Origin: JAFDVL01 sp964631865
GTDB lineage: Bacteria > Acidobacteriota > Blastocatellia > RBC074
DNA: 64,000 nucleotides
Direction: 5' to 3'
NCBI GenBank assembly: GCA_964631865.1
Contig: CAZWAK010000009.1
Location: forward strand, 21,205-85,204
The translations under genes and the position numbers were made by a program. The notes below the pieces were generated by a model. It saw nothing but the letters and a program-made list of their open reading frames with translations. It was not told where the DNA came from and made no database searches. Below are positions 8,218 through 16,741 of the stretch, piece after piece. How positions within the stretch are numbered: the first letter of the stretch is position 1; every line of letters starts with the position of its first letter.

Positions 8218-9981
8218 ATGAATGATCCATCGGTTCATCAGGTCGCGGATGAGGTTCCTGCCCAAGTGCATCGCGTCAACGGGGCGGACGCAGAACGCGA
8301 GTCGGCGGCGGCGCAGTTGCGTGAGTTGCAAAACCTCCTGTTCAATGCGGAGCATCAGGCGCAACTGGCGCAATTACGTTCCGAGTGGGAAGACCCCGGA
8401 CATCTCGTGCCGCGTGTCAGCCAGGTCTTGCCCGATGCCATTGCGCAACGCTCGTCCGAAGATCAGCAATTGACCGAAGCGATGTCGCCGTATGTGGTCG
8501 AATCCATCAAACACGCGGCGCAGCACAATCCCGAACGGATTTCCGAGGCCATCTTCCCGATTCTCGGCCCAGCCATTCGCAAGGCCATCGCGCAGGCTTT
8601 CAATAACCTGACCGTCACGATCAATCAAACACTGCAACACAGCTTTTCGGTGCGCGGTTTGAAATGGCGCTGGGAAGCGATGAAGACGGGCAAAACCTTT
8701 GCGGAAGTGGTTTTGTATCACTCGTTGGTTTATCGCATCGAACAGGTGTTGTTGATTCATCGTCCGTCGGGCATCGTGCTGCTGCACGCGGAAGTGGACA
8801 CCGTCAAAGCGCAAGACCCTGAACTGGTTTCGGGGATGCTGACGGCGATTCAGGATTTTTTTCAAGACTCGTTTGGCACGGGCGAAAGCAATCAGCCCAA
8901 CTTCATTTCCCCGGAACTCAAAATCCTGACCGAGTCCGGCCCCAGAGCGTTGCTCGCCTGCGTTTTGCGCGGCACGCCGCCGCCCGAACTGCAAGAAGAA
9001 ATGCAGGAAACCATCGAGCAGGTTCATCGCGAGCGCGGCGAAGAGTTGAGCACGTTCGATGGCGATACGACGCCGTACGAGGTTTGCCGTCCGTTGTTGG
9101 AAGAACATCTGAAGTTCCGCTATCAACCGTTTGCCGATCCCGAAAAACAGAAAGCCCCGAAGGCGTTGCTGGCGGCGTTGAGTGTGTTGTTGCTGGCGCT
9201 GGGCATCGGGGGATTTTTTGCGCTGCGAGATCGCCTGCGGTGGAATGCCTATTTGGAAAAGTTGCAAGCGACGCCGGGCGTTGTTGTGACGGAAGCCGAC
9301 CGAGGCTGGCGCAGATATTCGCTCACGGGTTTGCGCGATTCGTTGGCTGTTGATCCTGTCCAAATGATGTCGGAATTTCAGCTTGATCCCGCCAAATTGG
9401 ACGCGCAGTGGAAAGCATATCAAGCGCCGGAACTGGCCGAAGCGCGCGCGAAAAAACTGCTGAATCCGCCCGCTGGCGTTACTTTGACAATGAGGGATGG
9501 TATTCTTTGGGCGACCGGATCGGCGTCTCAGCAGTGGATTTCAGAGTCGAAAAAGCTTGCGCCTTTTATCCCTGGTATTTCCCAATTGCAATGGAACGAC
9601 GCGGATGAGGTGGCGCGACTACAGCAGGAAATCGAGAGCCTGTCGGTTCACTACGTGGTGAACGAAACCAAGCCGCTGCCCGGTCAGGAAGAAGTGCTCA
9701 CGACGCTCGCGCAACGACTGACTCGACTGGATGAGTTGGCCCAACAATCCAACCGCTCCGTCACGGTCAAAATCGTCGGGCACACCGATTCTTCCGGCAC
9801 GAAAGAGAACAATCAAGCGTTAAGCCAGGAACGCGCGCGGCACGCCCAGGCGCAACTGGAAGCGCGTGTCAGTCCATTGAAAAACACGAAATTTGTGGCG
9901 GAGGGCGTACAGGATCGGCAGCCGCTGGTCGGCAGCCCGGACGCCAATCGGCGCGTTTCGTTCAAGGTCGAAGTAAAGTAA
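8218..9981 (+). CDS. Single-pass membrane protein: longin-like cytosolic region plus periplasmic OmpA domain
   Basis: 587 residues from the ATG at 8218; the longer upstream frame only reads through the repeat. There is no N-terminal signal. Residues 1-~315 are predicted cytosolic and contain a stretch at ~180-300 (EQVLLIHRPSGIVLLHAEVD, then DPELVSGMLTAIQDFFQDSF) that recalls longin/roadblock-like domains of GTPase regulators. This is my inference. A transmembrane helix follows at ~316-337 (ALLAALSVLLLALGIGGFFA). Then come a BON-like periplasmic stretch and, at ~480-587, an OmpA/MotB peptidoglycan-binding domain (IVGHTDSSGT, and the terminal NRRVSFKVEV). The protein could thus tether the cell wall to the cytosolic GTPase encoded next. 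Confidence is high for TM+OmpA and modest for the longin call. Confidence 0.85.
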   Translation: MNDPSVHQVADEVPAQVHRVNGADAERESAAAQLRELQNLLFNAEHQAQLAQLRSEWEDPGHLVPRVSQVLPDAIAQRSSEDQQLTEAMSPYVVESIKHAAQHNPERISEAIFPILGPAIRKAIAQAFNNLTVTINQTLQHSFSVRGLKWRWEAMKTGKTFAEVVLYHSLVYRIEQVLLIHRPSGIVLLHAEVDTVKAQDPELVSGMLTAIQDFFQDSFGTGESNQPNFISPELKILTESGPRALLACVLRGTPPPELQEEMQETIEQVHRERGEELSTFDGDTTPYEVCRPLLEEHLKFRYQPFADPEKQKAPKALLAALSVLLLALGIGGFFALRDRLRWNAYLEKLQATPGVVVTEADRGWRRYSLTGLRDSLAVDPVQMMSEFQLDPAKLDAQWKAYQAPELAEARAKKLLNPPAGVTLTMRDGILWATGSASQQWISESKKLAPFIPGISQLQWNDADEVARLQQEIESLSVHYVVNETKPLPGQEEVLTTLAQRLTRLDELAQQSNRSVTVKIVGHTDSSGTKENNQALSQERARHAQAQLEARVSPLKNTKFVAEGVQDRQPLVGSPDANRRVSFKVEVK

Positions 9982-9992
9982 CTGGTCGGTTT

Positions 9993-10061
9993 GGGTGCGC
10001 ACGCATCCTGCGTGCTGATGGGCAAAATGCAAAAGCTTGCACGCAAGATGCGTGCGCACCC
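9993..10061. repeat. 23-bp fold-back repeat (GGGTGCGCACGCAT...)
   Basis: The arms at 9993-10015 and 10039-10061 are complementary over 23 bases with one G-T wobble, around a 23-base loop. It occupies the spacer between the OmpA-like gene and the GTPase. It could attenuate read-through, or simply be a mobile intergenic repeat. Confidence 0.88.
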
Positions 10062-10079
10062 AAAAGAAAGTCTCGATCC

Positions 10080-10571
10080 ATGCTTCAGAAAAAAATCTGC
10101 ATGCTCGGTTCGTTTGCGGTGGGCAAAACCAGCCTCGTGGCGCGCTTTGTCCGCAGCATTTATTCCGAGAAATATCACACGACGGTCGGCGTCAAGATTG
10201 ACAAGAAACAGGTGCAGGTCGAAGACAAGTTGGTCAATTTGATCTTGTGGGATTTGTACGGCGAAGACGAGTTTCAGAAAGTTCACATGTCGTATCTGCG
10301 CGGCGCGTCCGGCTATTTGCTGGTGATTGATGGCACGCGGCGCGAAACGCTCGACAAGGCGTTGATCTTGCAACAACGCACCGAAGAAGCCGTCGGTAAG
10401 CTGCCGTTCGTCGTCGTGATGAACAAAGTGGATTTAAAAGACACGTGGGAAATTGATGACCGCACGATTGATGACTTGGTGAACAAAGGCTGGCCCGTGT
10501 TTCACAGCAGCGCGAAGACGGGGCTGGGCGTGGAAGAAGCCTTTACGCTGTTGGCCAAACAAATGCTGTAA
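10080..10571 (+). CDS. Ras/Rab-like small GTPase
   Basis: 163 residues, a single GTPase domain. G1/P-loop GSFAVGKTS (10-18), switch I threonines HTT (33-35), G3 WDLYGED (57-63), G4 NKVD (115-118) and G5 SSAK (143-146) are all present, so GTP binding is expected. In Ras/Rab proteins G3 is DTAGQ. Here it is DLYGE, so the catalytic glutamine is replaced by Glu and intrinsic hydrolysis may be slow. There is no C-terminal cysteine for lipidation. Prokaryotic Ras-superfamily GTPases usually pair with longin/roadblock regulators. The preceding membrane protein carries a longin-like region, and the histidine kinase start overlaps this stop by one base, so the three are probably one functional unit. 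Confidence 0.92.
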   Translation: MLQKKICMLGSFAVGKTSLVARFVRSIYSEKYHTTVGVKIDKKQVQVEDKLVNLILWDLYGEDEFQKVHMSYLRGASGYLLVIDGTRRETLDKALILQQRTEEAVGKLPFVVVMNKVDLKDTWEIDDRTIDDLVNKGWPVFHSSAKTGLGVEEAFTLLAKQML

Positions 10572-11689
10572 TGCAAGTTATGGGTGAGGCAATTCTGACA
10601 GATTTATTGGCGGTGCTGGATGTGATGGTGGTGGAACGTCTGCCAGATGGTTCATTCACAGTGATCGGCGCGACGCCGGCCTGGTTTGCGTGGCTCTACA
10701 CTGATGCCGCCGCGAACCCACCGCATTTGCGCCTCGATCTGACGTCGCCGTTTCTGGAAAACTTTTTGGTGGATGCCAACGCCTTTTGGAACGAGTCGCG
10801 CCCCGGACAACTGAAATCAGGTTCGTGGGAAGAAAAAGGGCCGTCGGGCAAAGAAGATCATCTCGAAGCGATGGCGCTGTGCCTGGGCGAGCGCAAGATT
10901 TTGCTGATTGAACTGTTGGGCGTCGCGCACGAAGAGCGGCGGCGCTTGTTGCAAATCGCCCGCGAAAAGGCGCTGCTGCAAACGCAACTCCTCAAAGAAA
11001 CACAGAAAAAAGAAATCCTGTTGCACTGCATCGCACACGATCTGGTCAGTTTGCTGACGGGCATAAAAGTTTCGTTCTCGCTGCTGGGTTCGGAAAGCCT
11101 GTCGCCAACGGGCAAAGACTATCTCACGATGGGGCAGCGCCAATCCGCGCAACAAGAGCGGTTGGTGAACGACATCGTACAGGCGTTTTCCGCCGAGATG
11201 GAATCGCTCGACCCGTTCAAATTGGAAGCGGACAAAGCGCCTGATCTGCTGAGTTGCACGCGCTCTGTGCTCAACGAACTGACCGCGACGGCTTCGTTGC
11301 ACAAGGTCAATTTGCAACTCGATCCCAACACCGATTGTCACCGCGCGTGGAAAGTCATCGGCGAACGAATGCGTTTGCAACGGGTGATTCTGAATCTCGT
11401 CGAAAATGCCTTGCGCGTCGGCCCGCCGTTTTCGGTCGTCAACGTCAGTTTGCGCGATGAAGGTTCGCACCTCGTCCTCAACGTAGAAGACGAAGGCCCC
11501 GGCGTAGCGGGCGAATTGGCGGGTACGTTATTTCAGAAATTCGCGCAGGCCAAAAGCGGACAGTACGGCTTTGGGTTGTACTTCTGTCGCGTGATGGCCG
11601 AGCGCTGGGGCGGTAGCATTGGCTATGCGCCACGCCCGCAACGGGGTTCACGGTTTTGGGTGAAGTTGCCGAAACTCATCTCGAATTGA
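10571..11689 (+). CDS. Sensor histidine kinase, cytosolic, PAS-like N-terminus, orphan
   Basis: 372 residues; its ATG shares one base with the GTPase stop. Residues ~8-115 look like a PAS-type sensing domain, and no transmembrane segment is visible. A short coiled coil leads to the dimerisation helix with the phospho-acceptor in HCIAHDLVSLLTG (His156). The ATPase lobe has the N box NLVENAL (~276), G1 VEDEGPGV (~306) and G2 GFGLYFC (~333). No response regulator follows, so its output partner lies elsewhere. Translational overlap with the small GTPase argues that kinase activity is coupled to the GTPase state (inference). Confidence 0.9.
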   Translation: MQVMGEAILTDLLAVLDVMVVERLPDGSFTVIGATPAWFAWLYTDAAANPPHLRLDLTSPFLENFLVDANAFWNESRPGQLKSGSWEEKGPSGKEDHLEAMALCLGERKILLIELLGVAHEERRRLLQIAREKALLQTQLLKETQKKEILLHCIAHDLVSLLTGIKVSFSLLGSESLSPTGKDYLTMGQRQSAQQERLVNDIVQAFSAEMESLDPFKLEADKAPDLLSCTRSVLNELTATASLHKVNLQLDPNTDCHRAWKVIGERMRLQRVILNLVENALRVGPPFSVVNVSLRDEGSHLVLNVEDEGPGVAGELAGTLFQKFAQAKSGQYGFGLYFCRVMAERWGGSIGYAPRPQRGSRFWVKLPKLISN

Positions 11690-11701
11690 TATGCTCGCCG
11701 T

Positions 11702-12532
11702 ATGAAATCAATGTTCAGTTTATGGTTGCTTTTGTTGCTTTCAGCTTGTGGCGGGACGAGTGTTCCCGTTCAAGTGACTTCTCCGACAAGCGCGAGTGCA
11801 TCTGCCGAAGCGCCGATGTACACGTACGAAATCGTCAACACGTACCCGCACGATCCGAAATCATTCACGCAAGGGTTAGTCTTCGACAACGGCATTTTTT
11901 ATGAGAGTTCGGGCTTGAACGCAGAACATAATGGGCATTCGAGTTTGCGCAAAGTTGAAGTCATGACCGGCAAAGTGCTCAAAAAAATTGATGTCCCCGA
12001 ACCGTACTTTGCGGAAGGGCTGGCGCTGTTCGAGGGTAAGCTGTTTCAACTCACCTGGAAGGATCACAAAGGCTTCATTTACGACCGCGATACGTTCGAG
12101 GCCAAAGGCGAATTCCGCTACAGCGGCGAAGGCTGGGGGCTAACGCACGATGGAAAATCGTTGATTCTGAGTGATGGTTCGCATCAACTCCGCTTCCTTG
12201 ATCCGACGACGTTTCAAGAACAACGCCGCATCAGTGTCTATGACCGCGACGGTCGCGTTGAAGAACTCAACGAACTGGAATATGTCAAAGGCGAGATTTT
12301 CGCCAACCTCTGGGGCTATCGCCGCCAAGAGCACGAAGGGCTGGTCGTCCGAGTTGATCCGAAAGACGGCAAGATTCTCGGCTGGATTGACCTGCGCGGC
12401 TTGAAAGCCAAACAGGACGGCCCCGAAGCCGACGTGCTCAACGGCATCGCCTACGACCCGGCGCAGGATCGGTTATATGTGACGGGCAAGAAATGGTCGA
12501 AGCTGTTTGAGATTCGGCTCAAGAAAAAATGA
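11702..12532 (+). CDS. Glutaminyl-peptide cyclotransferase, lipoprotein
   Basis: 276 residues. The N-terminus is a lipoprotein signal with lipobox LSAC (Cys16), so the protein should be anchored in the envelope. The remainder is a five-bladed beta-propeller of the plant-type/bacterial glutaminyl cyclase family (Glu_cyclase_2). It has the characteristic start YPHDPKSFTQGLVFDNGIFYES, then EPYFAEGLALF, YSGEGWGLT, LNELEYVKGEIFANLW and the end VLNGIAYDPAQDRLYVTGK. The enzyme converts N-terminal Gln of proteins to pyroglutamate in the periplasm. The ATG of the next gene overlaps its stop. Confidence 0.93.
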   Translation: MKSMFSLWLLLLLSACGGTSVPVQVTSPTSASASAEAPMYTYEIVNTYPHDPKSFTQGLVFDNGIFYESSGLNAEHNGHSSLRKVEVMTGKVLKKIDVPEPYFAEGLALFEGKLFQLTWKDHKGFIYDRDTFEAKGEFRYSGEGWGLTHDGKSLILSDGSHQLRFLDPTTFQEQRRISVYDRDGRVEELNELEYVKGEIFANLWGYRRQEHEGLVVRVDPKDGKILGWIDLRGLKAKQDGPEADVLNGIAYDPAQDRLYVTGKKWSKLFEIRLKKK

Positions 12533-12843
12533 ATGGAATACGGATGCAACGGACCTGGCAAATCAAGACAGATGGAAAATCTGTTCGTATCAGTGTTATC
12601 TGTTTGATCTGTATTCTATTGTGTTTTGCAACGACTGATGCCCAAGCGCAGGAACGCATCAACCTCAATACCGCTTCTGCCGCCGAGTTGATGCGCTTGC
12701 CCTACGTGGGCCAAACCGTTGCCCACCGCATCCTCGAACATCGCCGCAAACACGGCGACTTCAAACGCCCGCAAGACCTCATCATCATCAAAGGCCTGAG
12801 CGCGAAACGTTACCGCCAGATCGCGCACCTCATTCGCATTTGA
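12529..12843 (+). CDS. comEA: ComEA-like helix-hairpin-helix DNA-binding protein
   Basis: 104 residues. Residues ~20-41 are a signal peptide or anchor (VICLICILLCFATTDAQAQ). The rest is a tandem helix-hairpin-helix unit with the ComEA signature RINLNTASAAELMRLPYVG and DLIIIKGLSAKRYRQI. ComEA binds incoming double-stranded DNA in the periplasm during natural transformation. Its 3' end overlaps by 14 bp the 3' end of comEC, which is on the opposite strand; the usual comEA-comEC order is here broken into a convergent pair. It starts within the stop codon of the cyclotransferase gene. Confidence 0.9.
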   Translation: MNGIRMQRTWQIKTDGKSVRISVICLICILLCFATTDAQAQERINLNTASAAELMRLPYVGQTVAHRILEHRRKHGDFKRPQDLIIIKGLSAKRYRQIAHLIRI

Positions 12844-15598
12844 CGAACGTCTGCACTCGCAAATCGTTTCCATCCGTCGAAATCGTAATCGCACCGCAAC
12901 GACTGGTTTGCAGTATGCGCGCGCCGATGGCTTGCAAGCCGTTCATCGTTTCTGCGTGCGGATGATCGAACGGACTCGGATGTGCGACCGAAATGACCGC
13001 GATGGTGGGTTGCGCGCGTTGCAAGAAGGCCGCTGTCGAAGAACTCCGCGAGCCGTGATGCGCGACTTTCAGCACATCGGTTTTCAAATCTTCAGGTTCA
13101 GCGATGAGTCGCGCTTCGATTTCTTTTTCAATATCGCCTGTGAGCAAAAACACGCGCTGCCCGAAGCGCAAGCGCAACGTCAGCGATTGATTGTTCGCGG
13201 CTTGTGGCGCAGACAACGCATCCCGAAACGGCGTCAAGACTTCCACCCGTACACCGTCAATGTCCAAATGATCGCCGCGCGCCATCGAACTGAGCGGTGC
13301 GCCTGCATAATTCGCGGCGTCACGAAACGCCTCGAATTGCTGGTCATCGCTCGGAATCACGCCGGTCAACGCTGCGCCAATCGCAAAGCTTTTGCCGATG
13401 TCCGCAAAACCTTGCACGTGATCGGAATGCCCGTGACTCGCCGCGATGAAGTCCAATCGCTTGATGCCGCGCTGCCACAAATACGGCGACACGGCAGCTT
13501 CGCCGATGCTCAAGCGATCTTCGACAAACACCTCTTCGCCCTCCGTCATTGCTAAATCCGTCGGGATGCGTCCGCCGCTGTCGAGCAGCATCAGCTTGCC
13601 CTGCGGAAACGCAAGCAACATCGCATCGCCTTGCCCGACATCGAGGAACGTCACGCTCAATCGCCCGCGCGCAAATGCGTGCGAATGCGGATGCCAAATC
13701 AACACGACAACGAAGCTGAGCAACGCCAACGCACAAAGGCCCAAAGCAACTTGTAACCCTCTGCGAAGCCTCGGCGAGACCTCTGCGCCTCTGCGGTGAA
13801 GCAATAACGGATGCCACAGGCTCAACGCCACAATCAAAACAAACACCAAGGCAAAATACGCCGCATACATCCACGCCGCATTGGCTCCATAATCGGGCAC
13901 GCGAAAATTTAGCTTGCGCCACACGAGCAACCAGTCCGCCGCGTGCGCCGTCGCCCAACCAATGCCATTCACGACGCAGGCTGCCTTCACGGCTACACTG
14001 CCGATCACCGCATAAGCTAATAAATACGCGGCTCCGGCGATCATCAGCGCAAACATCAACGCGCCCTGCAACGCATTCGTGAGCGGCGACACAAACGACA
14101 CGCGATGAAATTGCGCGATCATCATCGGCAGCAATCCAATCTGTACGACGACCGTTGCCAGCAATGTTGTGGCTATCCAACGAAGCGCCCATTGTAAGAT
14201 TCGTTTGCGCTTCGTCGCACTCAACCATTTCGCCGCGCGCACTTTTTCGAGGCGATAGCGAATCGGTGCTTTGTGCATCTCATCCTGAAATTCGGCTTCG
14301 TTCCAATGCAAAACTTCGGCGCACCACTTCAACCAACGCGGCGCGCGCGGCGGATACGGCGTGAGCGCAGACGGCTGCCATGCGCCGAGATGTTTGATGC
14401 GTTCGAGCAACGGTACAGTCACGAGCACGATCATCGCTACGGTCAAAAACGAAAGCTGAAAGCCCGGATTGAAAAGATCGCGCGGCTGCCACGTGAGCAA
14501 CACCAACGCCGACGCCGCCAACGTGTTCGCGCCCGGCGAGGTGCGAAAAATCAATTGCCCGATCAGCACGAACGTCAGCATCACCGTCGCCCGCGTGATC
14601 GCTGGTTGCGCGCCAATCATCAATGCGTATGCCCACAACAACGCAACCATCAACGCACAGCGCAGCCAGCGTGATTTGAATAATTTTGTCGTCAACCACG
14701 AAACAACCAGCGCGATCATCGCGACGTGCAAGCCCGAAATTACAAGCAGGTGAAACGTGCCGCCGATACGAAACGATTCGGCTGTTTCCTGCGACAGAAA
14801 ATGTTGATTGCCGAATAATGCCGCCGCCAAAATGCCCGCCGTCGGTTGTGTGAAGCTGCGCAAAATCACGGCAATGGCGTTCGCCCGAAGCGCGTACAAA
14901 ACACTGAGTACGCGATGGCGCTGGCCTTCGCCTAATCGCTCAATTAGCAATGCGCTCTTAATCAACCCGGTCGCATCGTAGCCACGATATGCCAACATTT
15001 CGTCAAAATCCGTCGCGCCCGGATTGCGAAAGCCTTGCGATTTGCGCAAGTGCGTCAACGCACGAATCTGCGTGCCATACGCCAATTGCAGCGCGTCGTA
15101 TTCGGCACGATCCTGGGCTTCATTGAACGGCACAACAAACCGCACTGTGCCGGAAGCCATTTGCTCGTTGCCGAATGTCGCCAGTTTTTCCAGCGCCACT
15201 TCCAAATACATTCGATCTGGCGCAAGCTCCGGCGCAGCCGCAATCACGCCCCAGATTTCGACCGGTTCTTCGGCTTGAATCACGCCGCGCTCGAAGAGGA
15301 TTTTGACGCGATGGCTGGCGACACTGGCTTCTTGCAACGACCACAACCATCCGCCGCAAGCAACACAATTCGCCAATAAAATCAGGGTGATGAGCGCATC
15401 ACGTCGCCATTGCCATCGTTTGATAGCAAGCAAAATTGCAGCCACGACAAATAATCCAATCGCTGCCGCAAGCCACGATTGGAGATTGGAAATTAGAGAA
15501 TACGCCGCCGCGAGTTCGCCTAAAATAAACGCGACCGCGCAATAAACAAGCGGTTGCTCCTGCACGCTGAGTTGTGCAAAGGCGAGGCGACGGGGCAT
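12830..15598 (-). CDS. comEC: ComEC/Rec2 DNA-uptake channel with MBL-fold C-terminus
   Basis: 922 residues, with the ATG at 15596-15598. Residues ~20-70 hold TM helices, ~80-210 the DUF4131/OB-like region, and ~225-600 the polytopic Competence domain (QETAESFRIGGTFHLLVISG, then LHVAMIALV, is the hallmark). From ~650 there is a metallo-beta-lactamase fold with LDVGQGDAML, the metal motif SHGHSDHVQG, TGDIEKE and KVAHHGSRSS. ComEC transports single-stranded DNA across the inner membrane and its MBL domain is thought to degrade the other strand. Domain order and length are normal for the family. It is the last of a long run of minus-strand genes and converges on comEA. Confidence 0.95.
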   Translation of the reverse strand: MPRRLAFAQLSVQEQPLVYCAVAFILGELAAAYSLISNLQSWLAAAIGLFVVAAILLAIKRWQWRRDALITLILLANCVACGGWLWSLQEASVASHRVKILFERGVIQAEEPVEIWGVIAAAPELAPDRMYLEVALEKLATFGNEQMASGTVRFVVPFNEAQDRAEYDALQLAYGTQIRALTHLRKSQGFRNPGATDFDEMLAYRGYDATGLIKSALLIERLGEGQRHRVLSVLYALRANAIAVILRSFTQPTAGILAAALFGNQHFLSQETAESFRIGGTFHLLVISGLHVAMIALVVSWLTTKLFKSRWLRCALMVALLWAYALMIGAQPAITRATVMLTFVLIGQLIFRTSPGANTLAASALVLLTWQPRDLFNPGFQLSFLTVAMIVLVTVPLLERIKHLGAWQPSALTPYPPRAPRWLKWCAEVLHWNEAEFQDEMHKAPIRYRLEKVRAAKWLSATKRKRILQWALRWIATTLLATVVVQIGLLPMMIAQFHRVSFVSPLTNALQGALMFALMIAGAAYLLAYAVIGSVAVKAACVVNGIGWATAHAADWLLVWRKLNFRVPDYGANAAWMYAAYFALVFVLIVALSLWHPLLLHRRGAEVSPRLRRGLQVALGLCALALLSFVVVLIWHPHSHAFARGRLSVTFLDVGQGDAMLLAFPQGKLMLLDSGGRIPTDLAMTEGEEVFVEDRLSIGEAAVSPYLWQRGIKRLDFIAASHGHSDHVQGFADIGKSFAIGAALTGVIPSDDQQFEAFRDAANYAGAPLSSMARGDHLDIDGVRVEVLTPFRDALSAPQAANNQSLTLRLRFGQRVFLLTGDIEKEIEARLIAEPEDLKTDVLKVAHHGSRSSSTAAFLQRAQPTIAVISVAHPSPFDHPHAETMNGLQAIGARILQTSRCGAITISTDGNDLRVQTFVKCE

Positions 15599-15660
15599 AA
15601 GAAATGTACGACAGGCGGCTCGCCTGTCAGGCTGTTTCGGTTTCGGTACAAATCATTCTT

Positions 15661-15753
15661 CATTCTTCATTTTTCCTTTTTCATTCTTTGCAGAGGGGTT
15701 GCTGATGCAGAAAACCCATCTGAGAAAGAATGAAGAATGAAAAATGAAGAATG
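15661..15753. repeat. Fold-back repeat of CATTCTTCATTTTTC type
   Basis: The arm at 15661-15675 is perfectly complementary to 15739-15753, with additional partial pairing inside. The spacer between comEC and the methyltransferase gene consists mostly of this element. A related but distinct element is at 55380-55465. Confidence 0.8.
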
Positions 15754-15754
15754 G

Positions 15755-16741
15755 TTATGTTCGAGCGAGTTTCACGACCGTTTCGACGTGATAGGTTTGC
15801 GGAAACATATCGAGCGCCGTGATCGAATCAATGTTGTATTTCGCTTTGGTCAGTAGTTTCAAATCGCGNNNNNNNNNNNNNNNNNNNNNNNNNNNNNNNN
15901 NNNNNNNNNNNNNNNNNNNNNNNNNNNNNNNNNNNNNNNNNNNNNNNNNNNNNNNNNNNNNNNNNNNNGCGTACAAATCAAAGGCGACTTTGCCGTTTGC
16001 ATCTTCCATCGCAGTCGTCACCAATCGTTCGACCAACAACCGATTGGATTGAAAAAATGTGCGCACGCCGAAGCTGTAATTGATGCCTGCAATCGTCTGT
16101 CGCACCGTTCCTTGTGCATCAACTTCGGCTTCGCGGGCGTTCTCGCCGGTCGCAGGCGTGGCGAGCGTTTGGTCATCGCCCACCGTCAAGTAAACGCGCG
16201 TCGCGTGTTGCGGCAAGAGGTTCGGCGGTTGATGCAACGCTTGCAACGCAACATTCGCTGCAGGCAATAAAACCGGGCATTCCGTGACTTCGCAGACCTC
16301 GTGCGAGTTCGCTTTGAAGAAGCCGATTTGCGCGCCGTTGACTTTGATTTCGGCGCGTGCGCGATAGCCGAACTCGTCGGCAGTCAACACTTCAATTTCG
16401 TTCTGCCAATCAATGCTGCCCATTCGTCGCAGCGATTCGCGGATGAATTCGGCTTTGGTTTTGCGCTGTGCGTCGTACTGCAAATGCTGTAATTGACAAC
16501 CGCCACACACGCCAAACTGCGGACACGGCGCGGCGCGGCGCATTGATGACGGCGCGACGACTTCGACAATTTCTGCGCGGGCGAAATTGCGTTCGAGCTT
16601 TGTAATCCGCACGCGCAATTGATCGCCCGGCGCAGCGAACGGCACGAACACGGCTTGTCCCTCCACGCGCCCGATTCCGTCGCCGCTGTACACGATTTTT
16701 TCAATCGTGATGTCGTGAATGTCGCCAATGCGCAAATTCAT
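15755..16741 (-). CDS. 23S rRNA/tRNA (uracil-5-)-methyltransferase, TrmA/RlmD family, interrupted by assembly gap
   Basis: The reading frame spans the run of Ns. Residues ~5-60 form a TRAM domain (IVYSGDGIGRVEGQAVFVPF). The Fe-S cluster cysteines are in CPQFGVCGGCQLQHL. The catalytic-domain part up to VAFDLY ends at the gap, exactly before the expected SAM-binding Gly-rich loop. After the gap, ITALDMFPQTYHVETVV is the family C-terminus. These enzymes methylate C5 of specific uridines in rRNA or tRNA. Family members have about 400-450 residues and only ~290 are readable here, so the gap probably hides more sequence than the Ns indicate. Which uridine is modified cannot be decided. Confidence 0.88.
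   Translation of the reverse strand: MNLRIGDIHDITIEKIVYSGDGIGRVEGQAVFVPFAAPGDQLRVRITKLERNFARAEIVEVVAPSSMRRAAPCPQFGVCGGCQLQHLQYDAQRKTKAEFIRESLRRMGSIDWQNEIEVLTADEFGYRARAEIKVNGAQIGFFKANSHEVCEVTECPVLLPAANVALQALHQPPNLLPQHATRVYLTVGDDQTLATPATGENAREAEVDAQGTVRQTIAGINYSFGVRTFFQSNRLLVERLVTTAMEDANGKVAFDLYXXXXXXXXXXXXXXXXXXXXXXXXXXXXXXXXXXRDLKLLTKAKYNIDSITALDMFPQTYHVETVVKLART
15868..15968. other. Assembly gap (101 Ns)
   Basis: A run of undetermined bases inside the methyltransferase gene. The run length looks like a default placeholder; the true size is likely different, because roughly 100 or more residues of the SAM-binding domain are missing. Confidence 0.99.

Noticed and set aside
8374..9423. 349-codon minus-strand ORF opposite the OmpA-like gene
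   Set aside because: Shadow frame; the plus strand has clear TM and OmpA domains.
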